Assembly: GCA_029339505.1 (NCBI GenBank)
Contig: JAQISU010000132.1
Location: 11,077,001-11,141,000, forward strand
Length of the DNA stretch: 64,000 nucleotides
Reading direction: 5' to 3'
Origin: Unio delphinus
Lineage: Eukaryota; Mollusca; Bivalvia; Unionida; Unionidae
In this document: piece by piece, positions 37,810 through 49,909 of the stretch
Position numbering within the stretch: the first letter of the stretch is position 1
How the letters are laid out: every line of letters begins with the position of its first letter
The notes under the pieces: generated by a model
Seen by the model: only the letters and a program-made list of their open reading frames with translations
What the model was told of the DNA's origin: nothing
The model's database searches: none
Program-made: the position numbers and the translations under genes

Positions 37810-38228
37810 CTGCAACAAGAACATGTACAGGCATAATTTATAAAAAAGTAGATGGGTAAGACAAGAACAACAAAATTCCGATGGTGAATCACTGTCACCA
37901 TTTGTACAACATAATGGATTAGAGTTACAGTATGTTAAAGGAGAAAGTTATAATTAATGTTTGACAAAATAACACTACAAGGAAAACAATTGTGATGCAA
38001 TACATTTTATACCAAATGCCCTCTGAGAATTTTAGTCCAGAAGAAAATTTATCATCATCTCTACACTTTGCTTTAAAAATATGTGTGGTTAAAAATGGAT
38101 AACTTATGGAAATTCACACTAAAAGCAAGAAGTATGATAAAAAAAATTGGATAACTACTGGAAATTCACAATCAAAATAATGAGATATTATCTTATACAG
38201 CTTTAGACAGCATACAAGTTATAACTAC

Positions 38229-38404
38229 CCTATATTCTGCTGGATAACAATTCTCCACATATGAGAGAGCACCAGTTCCGCACTGTTTGTAGCTCTAACA
38301 TCAGGAAGCAAGACAGCTGATGGCTCTGTCTCTGACAGACAAAAATCCAGATAGTCCAAAAACTGCTTGGATAATGCATGCCAGTATTGCAGGATGCAAC
38401 ATAC
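38229..38404 (-). CDS. VPS13B: VPS13B-like exon e5
   Basis: 176-bp exon, acceptor TTGTATTATACAG, donor ATATAGG/GTAGTT, phase 0 in and phase 2 out. Motifs are CCILQYWHALSKQFLDYLDF, LSETEP, LLPDVR and HMWRIVIQQN, matching the human VPS13B order EYWDEL, NLSESK, QLPDIN, DLWRIVL. The other frame is also open over part of the exon, but only this frame joins e4 and e6. Confidence 0.9.
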
Positions 38405-39274
38405 CTGTATAATACAAAATTGACAAAAGAAAATTCCAAAACTGTCTTCAGCAGAATAATATAACATATGATTCTCCATATAACACTTTTGACAGGTGCC
38501 AAGAAGCCAGTCTGAAGACCTAGAAGTCATATTATTCAATTATTTAAAGATATTAACTCTACATTTGGCAGTGATAAGTTTGTCCCTCAACCCAATAAAG
38601 ATCTGCTTCTTTAATGTAACACAGAGAAAGAAACTTAACATTCAATTTTTGTGGTTTTGTATTAAAAAAGAGCATTTTCATGGATACTTCATTTTGTGGT
38701 TTTGCCTGTCATAATTTGCATATTAGTAGGTATTTAATTTCATGGTTTAACCTCTACAAATACCAAAAAAAAAAAAGAATCAAAAGAATAAAACTATGCC
38801 AACACAAATGGCGGTCATGTTAATGTTTAAAACATTATGACCACCATTACGAGTACAAATCAAACACCTGGCTAGTTCAATACTTAAACTGTGCTTTTGA
38901 CCAAGTGATTAACATCAGCCGAAACTGAATCAGCCAAAACACTAAAACAATACTTCCATCTCTATGAGCACAAATAAAACACTTGTAAAGATTAATCAGC
39001 TTCGCAATGTTTTCGTTTGAGTGTTCCACATCAAAAGAAGCCAACAAAACCAGACCAATCAGTTATTAAAGTACATATGAATAACCTCTTACTTAAACGA
39101 TTGTCCATCACATTGCGCCATCAGTACTTTCTGACTATCATGGCATTCACACAGTGGCTTAAGAATGGTAAAATTCAACTTAGAAATTTCCCTCAGTTCC
39201 TGGACTTCCTAACCCATCAAAAGCTGCGAACCCTGGTCAAGTGCTTGCTTACCAGGCAGCTAATGACGCAGTAG

Positions 39275-40230
39275 AACCCTTCCTTGAGTCAAATGAAGGT
39301 TCAACTTGAATAAGTTGAATAAGTATTAAATGTAATTTTTATATACTGTTCTTTTGTATTATGTTTTCTTTCATTTTTAGTATTACTATTGCTTGAATAC
39401 CTTATGCTTTTTCTATATTTTCTCTCTATCCTTACTTACCTCACATTGATTTAAGGCAGAAAATATAAAATTACAGTTATTGGATAAAGAATCTTATCAA
39501 ACATGTGCTTTGAAACGATATAAAATGATTTATAAATTTTAAAAGTTTAAAACATAAAACAAACACATGTCAAAGCTAATATTTAATTACCAAATTACAG
39601 TACTGACCTTGATTTATCATATACAAGTAGCTGTGTTAATCTCTAGGAATGAAGCACTGTAAGAAATGGGGGGATGGGGTCATCATCTCAAGTGGCTTAT
39701 TTTTCATTGGGAATTTAAATTCATGGTTTGTGGCAACAACGAAAACCATGAAACTTGGTCCCCCGCAAATACTGATGATACTAATGTAGTTTTTTTTCTT
39801 AAATGCTCTTAAAATTAGATCCAAAAAAATTCCAAGGCTTATATATACATGTATCATCACATTGTGTACCTGGTTTCTAACAACTGCCACATAAAGCACC
39901 CAAATCTGAGAATATATTTTCTAGCACAATCATATTCCATACTCAACTTACACCATGGTTACTATATTTAAGATATAAAGCTAAGTGTCTAAGGGTCCTT
40001 GATAAAACTTTATATTTCCTAAGACCTCATAACAGAGGTGCAAACTCCAAAAACTGCATAATAAAATAAAATAATTACAAGTACATTTCAAGTGGTAGGA
40101 TTAAAAAAAGAGCATATACACAGGTACTAAAAATCTATACATTTATCACTGCACCTACAATGATGACACTTCAGCACAATGAAACTAAGCAATGTCTATC
40201 ACCTTACCCTCATGTCCTTTTAATCACTCC
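39275..40230. other. intronic sequence without recognised features
   Basis: AT-rich intron between e4 and e5; no gene or repeat recognised. Further right, two copies of TGACCTTGACCTTT (about 40318 and 40447) suggest an old dispersed repeat. Confidence 0.5.
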
Positions 40231-40970
40231 ATCTGCTGCTAATGTCAAAAATCAGACAAGAATACTTAAACGGAATGCTACAGATCTTTCCAATTAAGTA
40301 ACAAAACCTCATCCAGTGACCTTGACCTTTAATGACTTGACCCATCATCCCCAACAATTTGACATGTACATGTGTGAATCAGGTTATAAATCTAAAATTC
40401 ATCTAAAGCACATCAGGGTTTTTTCTCCGCCACAAAATATGAAATGACCTTGACCTTTTATATCCACCCAAATAGCAATATTTATATGGTTAACATCTTT
40501 GTAAAGACATCCATGGCAATAATAGATAGCACAGCCCCGATACAAAACTCTTAACTATTGACCACCAAGTTTTCTGCAAAAATGCATTATGGGCAAAATC
40601 TGACGACACTCCCCTAATAAAAACAGTAAATGTTGTCCTTTAAAGAAATACAGGCTAGACAGATGTGTGGATGGATGGACATACTGATAATGTGTCTTGT
40701 CTAATTAACCCCATGCTTTAGCAAGTACATATTGTGATAATGTCTGTCTGTCTATCTTTACATCTGATTGTCCATTGGTATCTCCTTAAAATGCTGCGTA
40801 AAAATTTACCAAACTAGGTATGACCAGCTGCATAATGGTTTTGTTAAACAGCACTTAGAAACCCCTTAAAATTCTGTGGTGGGTTCAATGGTCAAATATA
40901 AAAAAAATTCAAATTACAGGATTTTCTGCACCAGTGTATATGAAATCTTCTGAATCAGTAAGCAAGCAAT

Positions 40971-41236
40971 ATTGTTGTTGTTGTTGTTGTTGTTGTTGTA
41001 GGGTTTAATGCCATTTTTCAGCACAAGATAGGCTATACATGGCAGCCAGTATTAATGGTGGAGGAAGAAACCGGGAAAACACCCAGAAAGAACCACCGAC
41101 ACACAAGAAACTAATGGCAAGCTTTCTCACATACCCACATTGGCCAAATCTGAGACTCTAACCCATGCAGACAGAGATGAGATGGCAGTGATCTGTAATG
41201 GAGAGTGCTTTAGAACACTTGGCCACTCTGGGCCCT
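40971..41236 (-). mobile_element. tRNA-derived SINE, family 1, full length with target duplication
   Basis: Inverted copy of the SINE at 24422, head at the right, (TTG)n tail at the left. Flanked by perfect 10-bp copies of AGCAAGCAAT at 40961-40970 and 41237-41246. Intronic between e4 and e5. Confidence 0.93.
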
Positions 41237-42199
41237 AGCAAGCAATGTCTCAAGTGTTTTTTTTATGTTATAATGTAGTAAAATAATTGTGATTTACAAT
41301 GAAACTGACACTCTTACATTATCTTCTGGCTTTAACTAGACCCCAGGAAACTGCCAACTAGCATTTCTCACACACCCACACTGGCTGAGCCAACACTCAA
41401 ACTCACCTGAACATAGGTGAGATATGTACATGCCTTAGACCACTTTGCCACCCAGGGTTCTCACAAAAAGAGAAGCAGTATGTCTGTCATGGGAAGGTTT
41501 TTATGATACTAGGACTGAAGAAACTGTAATAACAAGATTTTCATATTGGTACCAGTTTAAGATCAACTTGCCATCATATACATCTATGTGAAAAACATCC
41601 ATCTGTTTAGAATAAGCAGTGACAACAAGATGCTCAAGATGGAAGCCATGGCAGACATCCTGGAAATATGAAGATTCTTTTTCTTTTAGGACTGACTAAA
41701 CATTACAAAAGTCCTTTTAAGAAGGACCCATATTATACTGATCACCCAAGGAGGAGCTGTGATAAGATTTTCAAGACAGTCATCATGGTACTGTACTAAA
41801 TGTCATATCTGCATCAATGTCATTTAGGACAAAATCTTTTAGTGAAGATCTCATGTTAATATGATAATCCATTCAGGAGTAGTAGCAATAACAGGAACTT
41901 TGAGATGGCTGGCATTGTAGCCATATTCGGTTGACTGAAGGACACCATTTTTATCTGAGACTGACTAGACCTTGAGATGAATGGGTTATAAAGCCTCATG
42001 GCAATCCTCCAATTAGCTCAAAAGCAGTTGTGACAATAAATCTGTGTTAATGGATGATGGTCAAGGACAAAGACCATTACATAAGCTATTTTGCTTTATG
42101 ACAAGAAGGATTAAAAGTTGAACACTACAAATGGTATGCCAGTGGGACTCCTACAACCAAAAGCCTTAGAAGGCACTTTTCCCACCCATTTAATAATAC

Positions 42200-42369
42200 C
42201 TTTCTTGAAGTTTCATTTTGTCCGTTCATGACATGGAAAGGCAAAGGTGAGGACTTTAGAAGTGAGATCACCCTAGGCTGTCTGTAACACCAGGTCATTG
42301 TACCATTTTCAGTCTCAGTGCCACTGCAGAATATTATCTCTCCTGGTCCAGCAACCATATGTGAACCAG
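42200..42369 (-). CDS. VPS13B: VPS13B-like exon e4
   Basis: 170-bp exon, acceptor GATTTTGCAG, donor AGAAAG/GTATTA. The first two bases complete a codon with e3, and it ends on a whole codon. It encodes a glycine-rich strand, then WCYRQPRVISLLKSSPLPF, aligning with the human VPS13B motif WRYPEPRVLTLVRITPVPF. No stop in frame. The 719-bp intron to e3 is one of the shortest in the window and is free of recognisable transposons. Confidence 0.9.
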
Positions 42370-43087
42370 CTGCAAAATCAAATGGAATATATATTATGTA
42401 TATAAACATAAAATGTGATAACAGATCAAGTGGATTATAGATTAGAACATTTATCAGGGACTCAATGTCTTCCATTCATTTATCTAAAAGTCTGTATCCA
42501 TACAGAAATGAAAAAGCCACACATTAAGTCTATGTTATATCTTTATTTATGATTTTTGACATCATTAACTAGTGAACTTCTTATGCATAATGTGAATTAC
42601 ATTATTACACCATGGATTACTTGGAACAATATGAGTTAAATACTTATATTAGAATACACTTTGAAAATATTTAATACAGAGTAAACAATACATTTCTGCT
42701 TCATTTGCTGTCCTTTTCATTCATGAAGCACACCACTCACTTGCTTCATTTGCTGTCCTTCATCATATTTGTGAATTAACTGGATAATCTGCTGATTAAT
42801 GTTAGATACTTTAAAAATCTCACTTATTTATAAAAATGTTCAACTGGTCAATTGAAATGACCTGATATGACACACTACCATTACTGCTAGCTCATATGTG
42901 GATAGGGTTTGCCTGCATTTTAACTTTTTATTTCACCCTCTTTATTCATTTTGACCACAACTTTATGTTCAGCAAATAGGAGACAATTCTGTGAGCATTT
43001 TCAAGAGCCCCCCTCCGCCAATGCCACATCATCAGCAAGTTCACAGTTATTTGGGCACAAATTATCTAGTGGTGTATTATGACTGAC

Positions 43088-43244
43088 CTGTATAAAAAAT
43101 GTACTGGAACTGGCCTGACTTTAGGTCATCTTCAGAGCTGTTTAGGATGAAATCCTCAATTAGTGAACTGTCAGCCTTAGTTTCAACTGCTGTCTTTGTC
43201 TTTCCTTTCTCTGCACAAGATGAATCTGTGCTGAACACAAGTTC
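43088..43244 (-). CDS. VPS13B: VPS13B-like exon e3
   Basis: 157-bp exon, acceptor TATTCTTTATAG, donor ATACAG/GTCAGT, phase 0 in and phase 1 out. The first half is a polar, acidic and lysine-rich linker. The end, SSEDDLKSGQFQYIFYT, matches the human VPS13B stretch SSDDLRTGLFQYV. A hAT-like transposon begins only 31 bp upstream of the acceptor in the sense of transcription, so most of the branch-point interval is squeezed between the transposon end and the exon. Confidence 0.88.
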
Positions 43245-43275
43245 CTATAAAGAATACATGTTGTCATGTCAAGGT

Positions 43276-44656
43276 TAGAGCTGTACCGATTAATAAAAAA
43301 TAAACCAGAACAAAAACATAAGCCATAACAATAAATCATCCACAATTAATTTAAATCCCAAGAATGATCACTATGAATGCTTAACTCCAATGCTACAGCA
43401 CCATTCCCATGAAAGAAACTTACACGAGTTAACATCTGGTATTTTTAGACTGTATATACCAATGTTAATTACCATCGTTAAATGTTGTTGTTGTAGCTGT
43501 TGTTGTAGAGTTTAATGCCATTTTTCAGCACACGATAGGTATACATGGCAGCCAGTATTACTGGTGGAGGAAGAACCAGGGAACGTAATAATGAATCTTG
43601 TCCCCGGGCTCCAAACACTCTAGCTACCCCTCTGCATCAATGTACTGGTATAGTTAGCATTAAAAATTCCTCTTGTCACAAGCCAGTTTCAGGCATTTTA
43701 ATGATTAACTGGCCTGTACTGCTGTTGCAAAACTATAGAGAAATTTTGCAGATTATCGTCAAAGGAGACGCCGAAACATCAAGCTTTCCATTGTGTGGAA
43801 AGTTATGATGTTTGTTCAGCCAAAAGACAAAACTAAAACTGATTGATCTTTATCTAAGTCGATCTATATGAGAATTTTAGCTTTTATTATTACCCCTCTT
43901 CGTGAGCATGTAAATTATGATGGTTATGTGCCATGTACAATCAAACATGCGTACCTTTTTAAACATATTGCCTCAATTTGTAGGATCGCTTTTATCATTG
44001 AAAATGAGTAACTCGTGAGAGGTGATTCATTGTAAATGAAACAGCTATTAAGGACTATCTGAAATGTTATCTTGAAGAATTCAATTTGGTCGAAACAACG
44101 AATAAAGCAAAATCTGCATCCAATACGTTTGGGAATAAATATGGATTTAAGTGACGATATGCACGCTTTGTACTGTGTAAGTACTGTACATTATAGTACA
44201 TGGTCTCCCTGGCCCATGAATTATGAAGTCTGTATTTACCTTTATTTAATTTTGTGTTGGAGAAATCAGAAAATATGCACATGCAAAATAATGACAAAAT
44301 CAATCATAGTATTTTATAACAGTTTAAAAATTGTCGGGTCACCGAAAGTTACTTTTTTAACATTGCTATGTCTTAAGACACAGAAAAAAATATTGTTTCA
44401 TGTTCCAAGATTTATAGCCGTTACAGTAGTCAACAAAAAGACCTAAACAGTAAAGTTTAGACATTGGCCCACAGATTAGCCGACCCCCCCCCCCTTCTTC
44501 CAGGTATTTATTTTTTCCTAAATTATTATTCTTATACGCGAGTATATATACTGTGATAATGAAATAATCGGTCTCATAATTGGTATCGGCAATTTTAATA
44601 ATCGGCCATACGTGGTATTGGCATAATTGGCAAAAAGTGACATTGGTACAGCTCTA
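43276..44656. mobile_element. non-autonomous hAT-like DNA transposon, 1,381 bp
   Basis: Ends are TAGAGCTGTACCGAT on the left and ATTGGTACAGCTCTA on the right, inverted repeats of about 15 bp with one mismatch. Outside are GTCAAGGT (43268-43275) and GTCGAGGT (44657-44664), an 8-bp duplication with one difference, as made by hAT transposases. Inside I find no transposase, only a truncated SINE piece and a plus-strand open frame of 124 codons (44072-44446) that I do not recognise. The left end lies 31 bp from exon e3. Confidence 0.78.
43481..43576 (-). mobile_element. truncated SINE (family 1 tail) inside the hAT-like element
   Basis: GTTTAATGCCATTTTTCAGC through GGTGGAGGAAGAACC matches the tail half of the SINE at 40971. 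The head is missing. Nested in the hAT-like element. Confidence 0.85.
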
Positions 44657-44777
44657 GTCGAGGTATATGTTTCTGCACAATAAATATTAGCAATACATGG
44701 TTTTGAAAAAGCTACATGTTCCTTGTTCAAATGTTTAAAACAGATTAAACTAATTATACAAACAGTAATACTTTCAA

Positions 44778-46893
44778 TAATACTTACCTGATCATAATTC
44801 TTAAGAAGAATTACTACTACCCTTGCAAATCCAGCCTTCCCAGGCTAAAACTTTTGAATAAAAAAAACTAAAAGTTACCCGACTTTCTAGGTATCAGAGT
44901 TAGAGTGCTCTCTCCTTGATAAGAAATTGGCACCAAACCCCAATACTTCAGTTACTACTGGAGCAGAAGACATGCTCTATTTGTATTTAACTGTAGGGAA
45001 GTATTACTGAATACACATATTTTACTAGATATTATTTCTTCTTAAAATTCATAATAACTTAGGAAACTAGGTAAGAGGTGGAGGGAGATCCATTCCCTTA
45101 CCACACGGAGACCATCAAGCTGGAGAAGTGGACTTGGTTCTCCATCTCATTGCATGCATAATGACAGAGAATAGTTTCTCTAAAATGCAAAGTTTGTGAC
45201 GATTTCTAAATTCATAAGCCAAGATGTGCAGCAAATTGATTTGGTCTGGGGTTATTTTCTGATATGCAGAATGAATAACCAACTTTATCCAGGATACAAC
45301 TGCTTGGTCCTTCTTAAGTACCACTTCAGAGCTTGCACTGTGTCCTGTACAAAAACTTAAGCTGAAGTTCCAATGATAGGACTTTCATTGCAAAGTCTGA
45401 TTCCCCATTAGCCTGTTCTTGGCAATAAAAGGTGGGATGGATGTGGTCTGGACATGGAACACTGTCTGATCCATCAATTAAGTAAAACCACAGGGATTAA
45501 TGCTGAGTTAACTGGGAGTTTCTTGAACTGGTAAACAGTCTCTTTATAGAAGAATTTCAGCAACGTCCTGGAAGTCATGTAAATGGGGATGTGAAGATCT
45601 GCAAATTCCCAGTCCACAGTGATTTCTTGCTGCAAGGAGGTGTGTAGAAAGGAATGCAGAGTCCCTTGGAAACCACTTGTCAAGTCCATGGATCATTGTG
45701 GTGAATCCTGTCCCATCTGGCAGTAAAGAATTGAAACCTTCCCCTGAGTGGGATGTGGAAAAGCAGAGTGGAGATGACATCATTTTATTAGGGGAGGAGG
45801 CTGTTGGAAGAAGAAACATTAAAACAAATAGCAAGAGCATCTCTGTGTTTTATCCACTTTGGCTTGTGAGTACTATGGCTTTTGCTGGGTGGAGCTTTGA
45901 TACAATGGTTTTCCACAAGTTTGTGTCCTATGTGTGGTTTTTGGGTCCTTTTATTGATTTCCAATAATATCCCTGTATTGATGCTGTGGCTGCAAGGGAG
46001 GATAATTGGTTTCTTTGGCTTGTTTGTGGATTTCTTCAATCTAGCCATTAAACAAATGGTTGGAAGACAAAGGTTGTGGCCTTATGGTGGTCATTCAAGA
46101 AAGTGGAGGCACAGAGTTCTAAGTCATGTTCTGCCAAACATAAAATAGTAGCTGTAGTTACATTTGGCCAAAATGTGTTAAGTGGCTCTATTTAGTACTT
46201 GGGCAATTCTTGAGACCAACTCATATGCACAACCTGTGGTATATGGAGTGAGAGGAGATAAGCCATGCTCTGCCTGTTGGAAGATACCCCAAAAAAAACA
46301 AAGTCCAACAGAGAATCCACAGCTATGATATAGCAAACTGCTGAGTTCATCAAAGGCCATCGAATTCATACATATGAAGCATGACTTTTGTCATCCCAAA
46401 GCAGCAATATCATGGTTGACTACTGGGATTTCCAAATGAAAGATTGGTGTTTGACAAAGGTAGTACCACTGACGGTAGTTAGATGGAAGTCGCTTTTGTG
46501 AGAAGAAATGTTGATTGTTGCCTTGATCCTGTAATTGATGAGTTCAGATTGTCTGTAACCCTCCCAGACTGCACAAACATTTTAAAGTTGGGTTTGTCCC
46601 ATTTGGTCATAAGATCAACAGATGCTGGGGCTCCGGTCCAGGTAGTTGATAGAGTGGGAATAGAACAGAACTCCTGGGGTAAAAAGTGAAAATCTTCCTC
46701 AATGGAGGTATGAAAGGCTTAATATAGAACTGATGATATCACTTGAAAACAAGGATCATGATCATTGAGGTAAGGCTGCGGACCCCCATGATGCCTGGAA
46801 CTTAGCTGGTGAAGAGTAACCAGGTCTGTCACTCACAAAACTCATAGATGTCATAAATTAGAAACCTGGACTTCAAAACAATCCGTCTCATCT
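44778..46893 (-). mobile_element. DIRS-like remnant with tyrosine recombinase C-terminus
   Basis: The left end AATACTTACCTGATCATAAT and GCAAATCCAGCC resemble the DIRS terminal repeat at 52092. On the minus strand, LKWYLRKDQ, SWIKLVIHSAYQ, HILAYEF and MRWRTKSTS (about 45370-45115) follow the end of DIRS tyrosine recombinases, including the box with the terminal WR.ST pattern. PASVDLMTKW near 46640 fits the RNase H to recombinase linker. All frames are broken. Part of this element may continue past the SINE piece, to 48381. Confidence 0.65.
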
Positions 46894-46894
46894 C

Positions 46895-47041
46895 GTAGTT
46901 GTAGTTAAAGGGTTTAAAGCCATTTTTCAGCACACAATAGACTATACATGGCGGTCAATATTAATGGTGGAGGAAGAACCATGGAAAAACCCCAGAAATA
47001 ACCACCAACCCACAAGTAGCTACTGGCAAGCTTTCTCACAT
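46895..47041 (-). mobile_element. SINE family 1, tail half
   Basis: Tail and middle of the SINE, ending in TACTGGCAAGCTTTCTCACA at 47021-47040. The missing head is found at 48382-48508 in the same orientation. Confidence 0.85.
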
Positions 47042-48381
47042 CTCTTCTTGTAGCAGAGTGTAGAGAAATTGCAAAGCGACATATGTTAAAGTGTGAGGAA
47101 CTAATCTTGGCATCATGTTGAATTAGTGTCTGTTGTGTTGTATGTGGTTAGACTGGCCCTGTACATGCCTGCACAAGATGGGTTTGATCTACTGGAATTC
47201 AGGCTGTTTAGTGATTGATATGTGTTGTTCTGGACCCTCATGATCATTACTATATGGCTTAGGCTTGTTGCAATGGAAATATGCCATCTGCATTACAGGT
47301 ATGTCATCTGAATTGTAAGGTTTGGACAGGTTATGGGATATCAGATCAGTCAGTGTATTCTGCCAAGTGAGAGGGAACAGTAGGCATCTTATTTAACTCT
47401 TTGCCTCACTGTTCCACAACAGAAATGGAATAAAACCATGAAGAGGCTAATAGGAGTTGCCAATAATGCTGAGTGTAGTGGTGGTGACTTGATTTCCAGT
47501 GCTTCATGGCTGAAGGATGAAAAATCAACTTATCTCCTTGTCTGCCAGAATATTCTTAACTGAAGAAAGGTAGCATGCAGACTGATGATGTTAACATCAT
47601 TCACTGTGTTTTGTGCTTTGCCCATGGCTCTAATCCATAGGACAAATAGAGCAGAACATATAAAACTGTGCAGCCCTGAACCTTTTGTTTTAACGCAATG
47701 TCAGTGCAGAGCTAGATGTTAAAGTTGGTCCGGCAATCAATAACAGACCATCAAATAAGCAAACAAACAAATAAGTAAATTAACTTAAAAAAACATCTAT
47801 AGAAATAATAAACTAGTGATCACAGATGAACTAAAAAGGAGAAACATCCAGGTATAATATAATTTTTAATACCACCTGAAGGAAGGCACAAAGATGGCCT
47901 GTGCAAGTCAGTTCAGTGCACCTGGTTTCAAAACATAGTGTAGTTCAGAGCTATACCATATAATGTTTACCTGGAAATCAATGATAGCAGAGCTAATAAA
48001 GAAATGCAGTGATCAGAGATTATATAATTAATACTAAATGTACAATGCTCATGTACAAGTAAAATCATGAAAGCACAAGGGCACAAAATGTTAGCAAATT
48101 GAAATGCCAAACTATGTTGGTGTAAGGAAGTGAAAAAATTTGGAAATAAAGATGAATAATACTTTCCTTTGGTTGAAACTGGCTCTTTTAAGAAAGCAGG
48201 CTGCTTTGCATCAGAGAAAGTAGTAATAACAGGTTCATGGGTTTTGCTGCCAGTCCTTATACCTTAGGGGAGCTCAATCTGCAACATAGGTCTGCAGACA
48301 ACTTTTTAGCTCCTGTTAGCTAAAATAATATCTGAGAGGGCTTGATTTGCATGCTAGCAGTGATTTTCCTAAGGTATTTTT
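47042..48381. other. 1,340-bp segment splitting a SINE
   Basis: Bounded by imperfect 21-bp copies of TACYGGCAAGCTTTCYCACA (47021-47041 and 48382-48402). No domain is recognised inside. It could be an insertion with a long target duplication, or the result of a rearrangement within the DIRS remnant. Confidence 0.5.
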
Positions 48382-48508
48382 TACCGGCAAGCTTTCCCAC
48401 ATACCCACATTAGCCGAGCTTGAGAGTCGAACCCACGCAGACAGAGGTGAGATGGCAGTGAGCCATAACGGTGAGTGCTTTAGACCACTCAGCCACTCGA
48501 GGTCCCTG
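48382..48508 (-). mobile_element. SINE family 1, head half
   Basis: Contains on the minus strand the A box TGGCTGAGTGG and B box GGTTCGACTCTC of the SINE head, adjoining the break at 48382-48402. Confidence 0.85.
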
Positions 48509-48725
48509 TATTTTTATTGAGTAACATATTTAAAGAAGAAACAAAATGTAACCAGTTAAGGATTAATTATAGGTTACAGTGACATATAGTGGCCACTATC
48601 TGGAAGACAAGCAACTGTGATATTTCTGGCACCAAAAATGTTCCCATTCCCTCAACAAATTTGTGGATAGGAGGACATTAAAAGCATTAAAATGAGGTAC
48701 TTTACAAAATATAATATAGACATAC

Positions 48726-48979
48726 CTGCAAGAACTCCTGCACATGCTCACTAAGTAGGCTGAGACACAACACATGTTCTTGACCAATGTTCACTGTCAC
48801 AAAGGCAGTGTTGACATTGACCAAATACTGGGGTGGAGAAGTGCTGCTATGGAAACCTAGGAGAGAAGCTTCTATCTTGATTGCTGATGGACCAATCAGA
48901 GCCATGATTCTCTTGTCATAACTTGTCTTTATGTAGAAGTCTCTAATCTCTGCACTACAAATGATTCTATTTTCATTTT
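48726..48979 (-). CDS. VPS13B: VPS13B-like exon e2
   Basis: 254-bp exon between the acceptor TTCTTCTTGATCAG and the donor CTGCAG/GTATGTC. Motifs are EIRDFYIKTSYDKRIMALIG and later NIGQEHVLCLSLLSEHVQEF, matching in order the human VPS13B motifs FLLKTS, ILIGP and WGQEHLNCLVLLHELL. It enters with two bases completing the codon begun in e1 and ends on a whole codon. The segment belongs to the extended beta-rich rod of the lipid-transfer groove; this is inferred from its place in the protein, not from a domain search. Confidence 0.88.
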
Positions 48980-49895
48980 CTGATCAAGAAGAAAAAAAAA
49001 CATGTGACTTTTTGAATTTCATAATAATTATAATTATTGAGTTCAAAGGGTTGGGCATCCAACTAAAATCTATCAAGAATATAATAGATTTGTCTAAGGT
49101 CTTAAAATTTGGACTTGTGCTTAACACCAAACAAACTAAGGTTCCATATTCTCCGAACTTTATGAGCACAGAACTCAAACCTAAAGTCGTTACATTTTCA
49201 TATTCTGAAACATAAACATTAATGGAGTCTAAAGTTATACAACTTATATGATATTTTAATCTGATTGCTCCTCCTGGCATGCTTAAATTGACAATAGAAA
49301 TACTATACTTATCATAATTTGATTTTTAGTCTTAGAATGCTTAAATTTACAACAGAAATACTAAACTTATCATAATTTGATTTTCAGTCTTAGCATTGTT
49401 AAATTTAAACAACACATTTGTCATAACATAATTTGGGATTCAAAGCTTAAACATTTGGGTTTTTTTACTTAAAAGCTTGAACATGGACGAAATGTATAAT
49501 GCACCTTCATCAATATTCAAATATGATTGATGTAATCAAACATATAGCCATATAAACACAGAAAACAACAGAAAGAGAATATGGTATATTTAATCTATAT
49601 CACCCTCTGTATTATTACCTAACTGTAAGAAAATATAACTACCTGCATGAGACAAAGAGGAATATTATGATGTGTATTTCTGTATATAATATATTAGTTA
49701 ATTTCCCCCAAAATTTCCTATTTTTAAAATTGGATTTCAAAAAAATATAAAGAGTAAATATACATGCATCATATGGATTTAGTAGCATAAACAAATTCAA
49801 GTACTAAAATACCTTACTCTCCATAGTGATATAAATTTCTATATTGAACTACTTTTTTCTCTCCCTAGCAACTGGGCATTACATCCTACCTTTTA

Positions 49896-49909
49896 ACTAC
49901 TGGTATCTT
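49896..49909. repeat. target-site duplication, left copy
   Basis: ACTACTGGTATCTT, repeated exactly at 50890-50903 on the other side of the LINE fragment. Confidence 0.85.

Noticed and set aside
39017..39274. Plus-strand 85-codon frame vaguely like a retroelement integrase core
   Set aside because: Spacing of the acidic residues does not fit and no neighbouring element domain is present.
44072..44446. 124-codon plus-strand frame inside the hAT-like element
   Set aside because: No transposase motif (no RW or hATC-type block) and AT-rich codon use; treated as chance.
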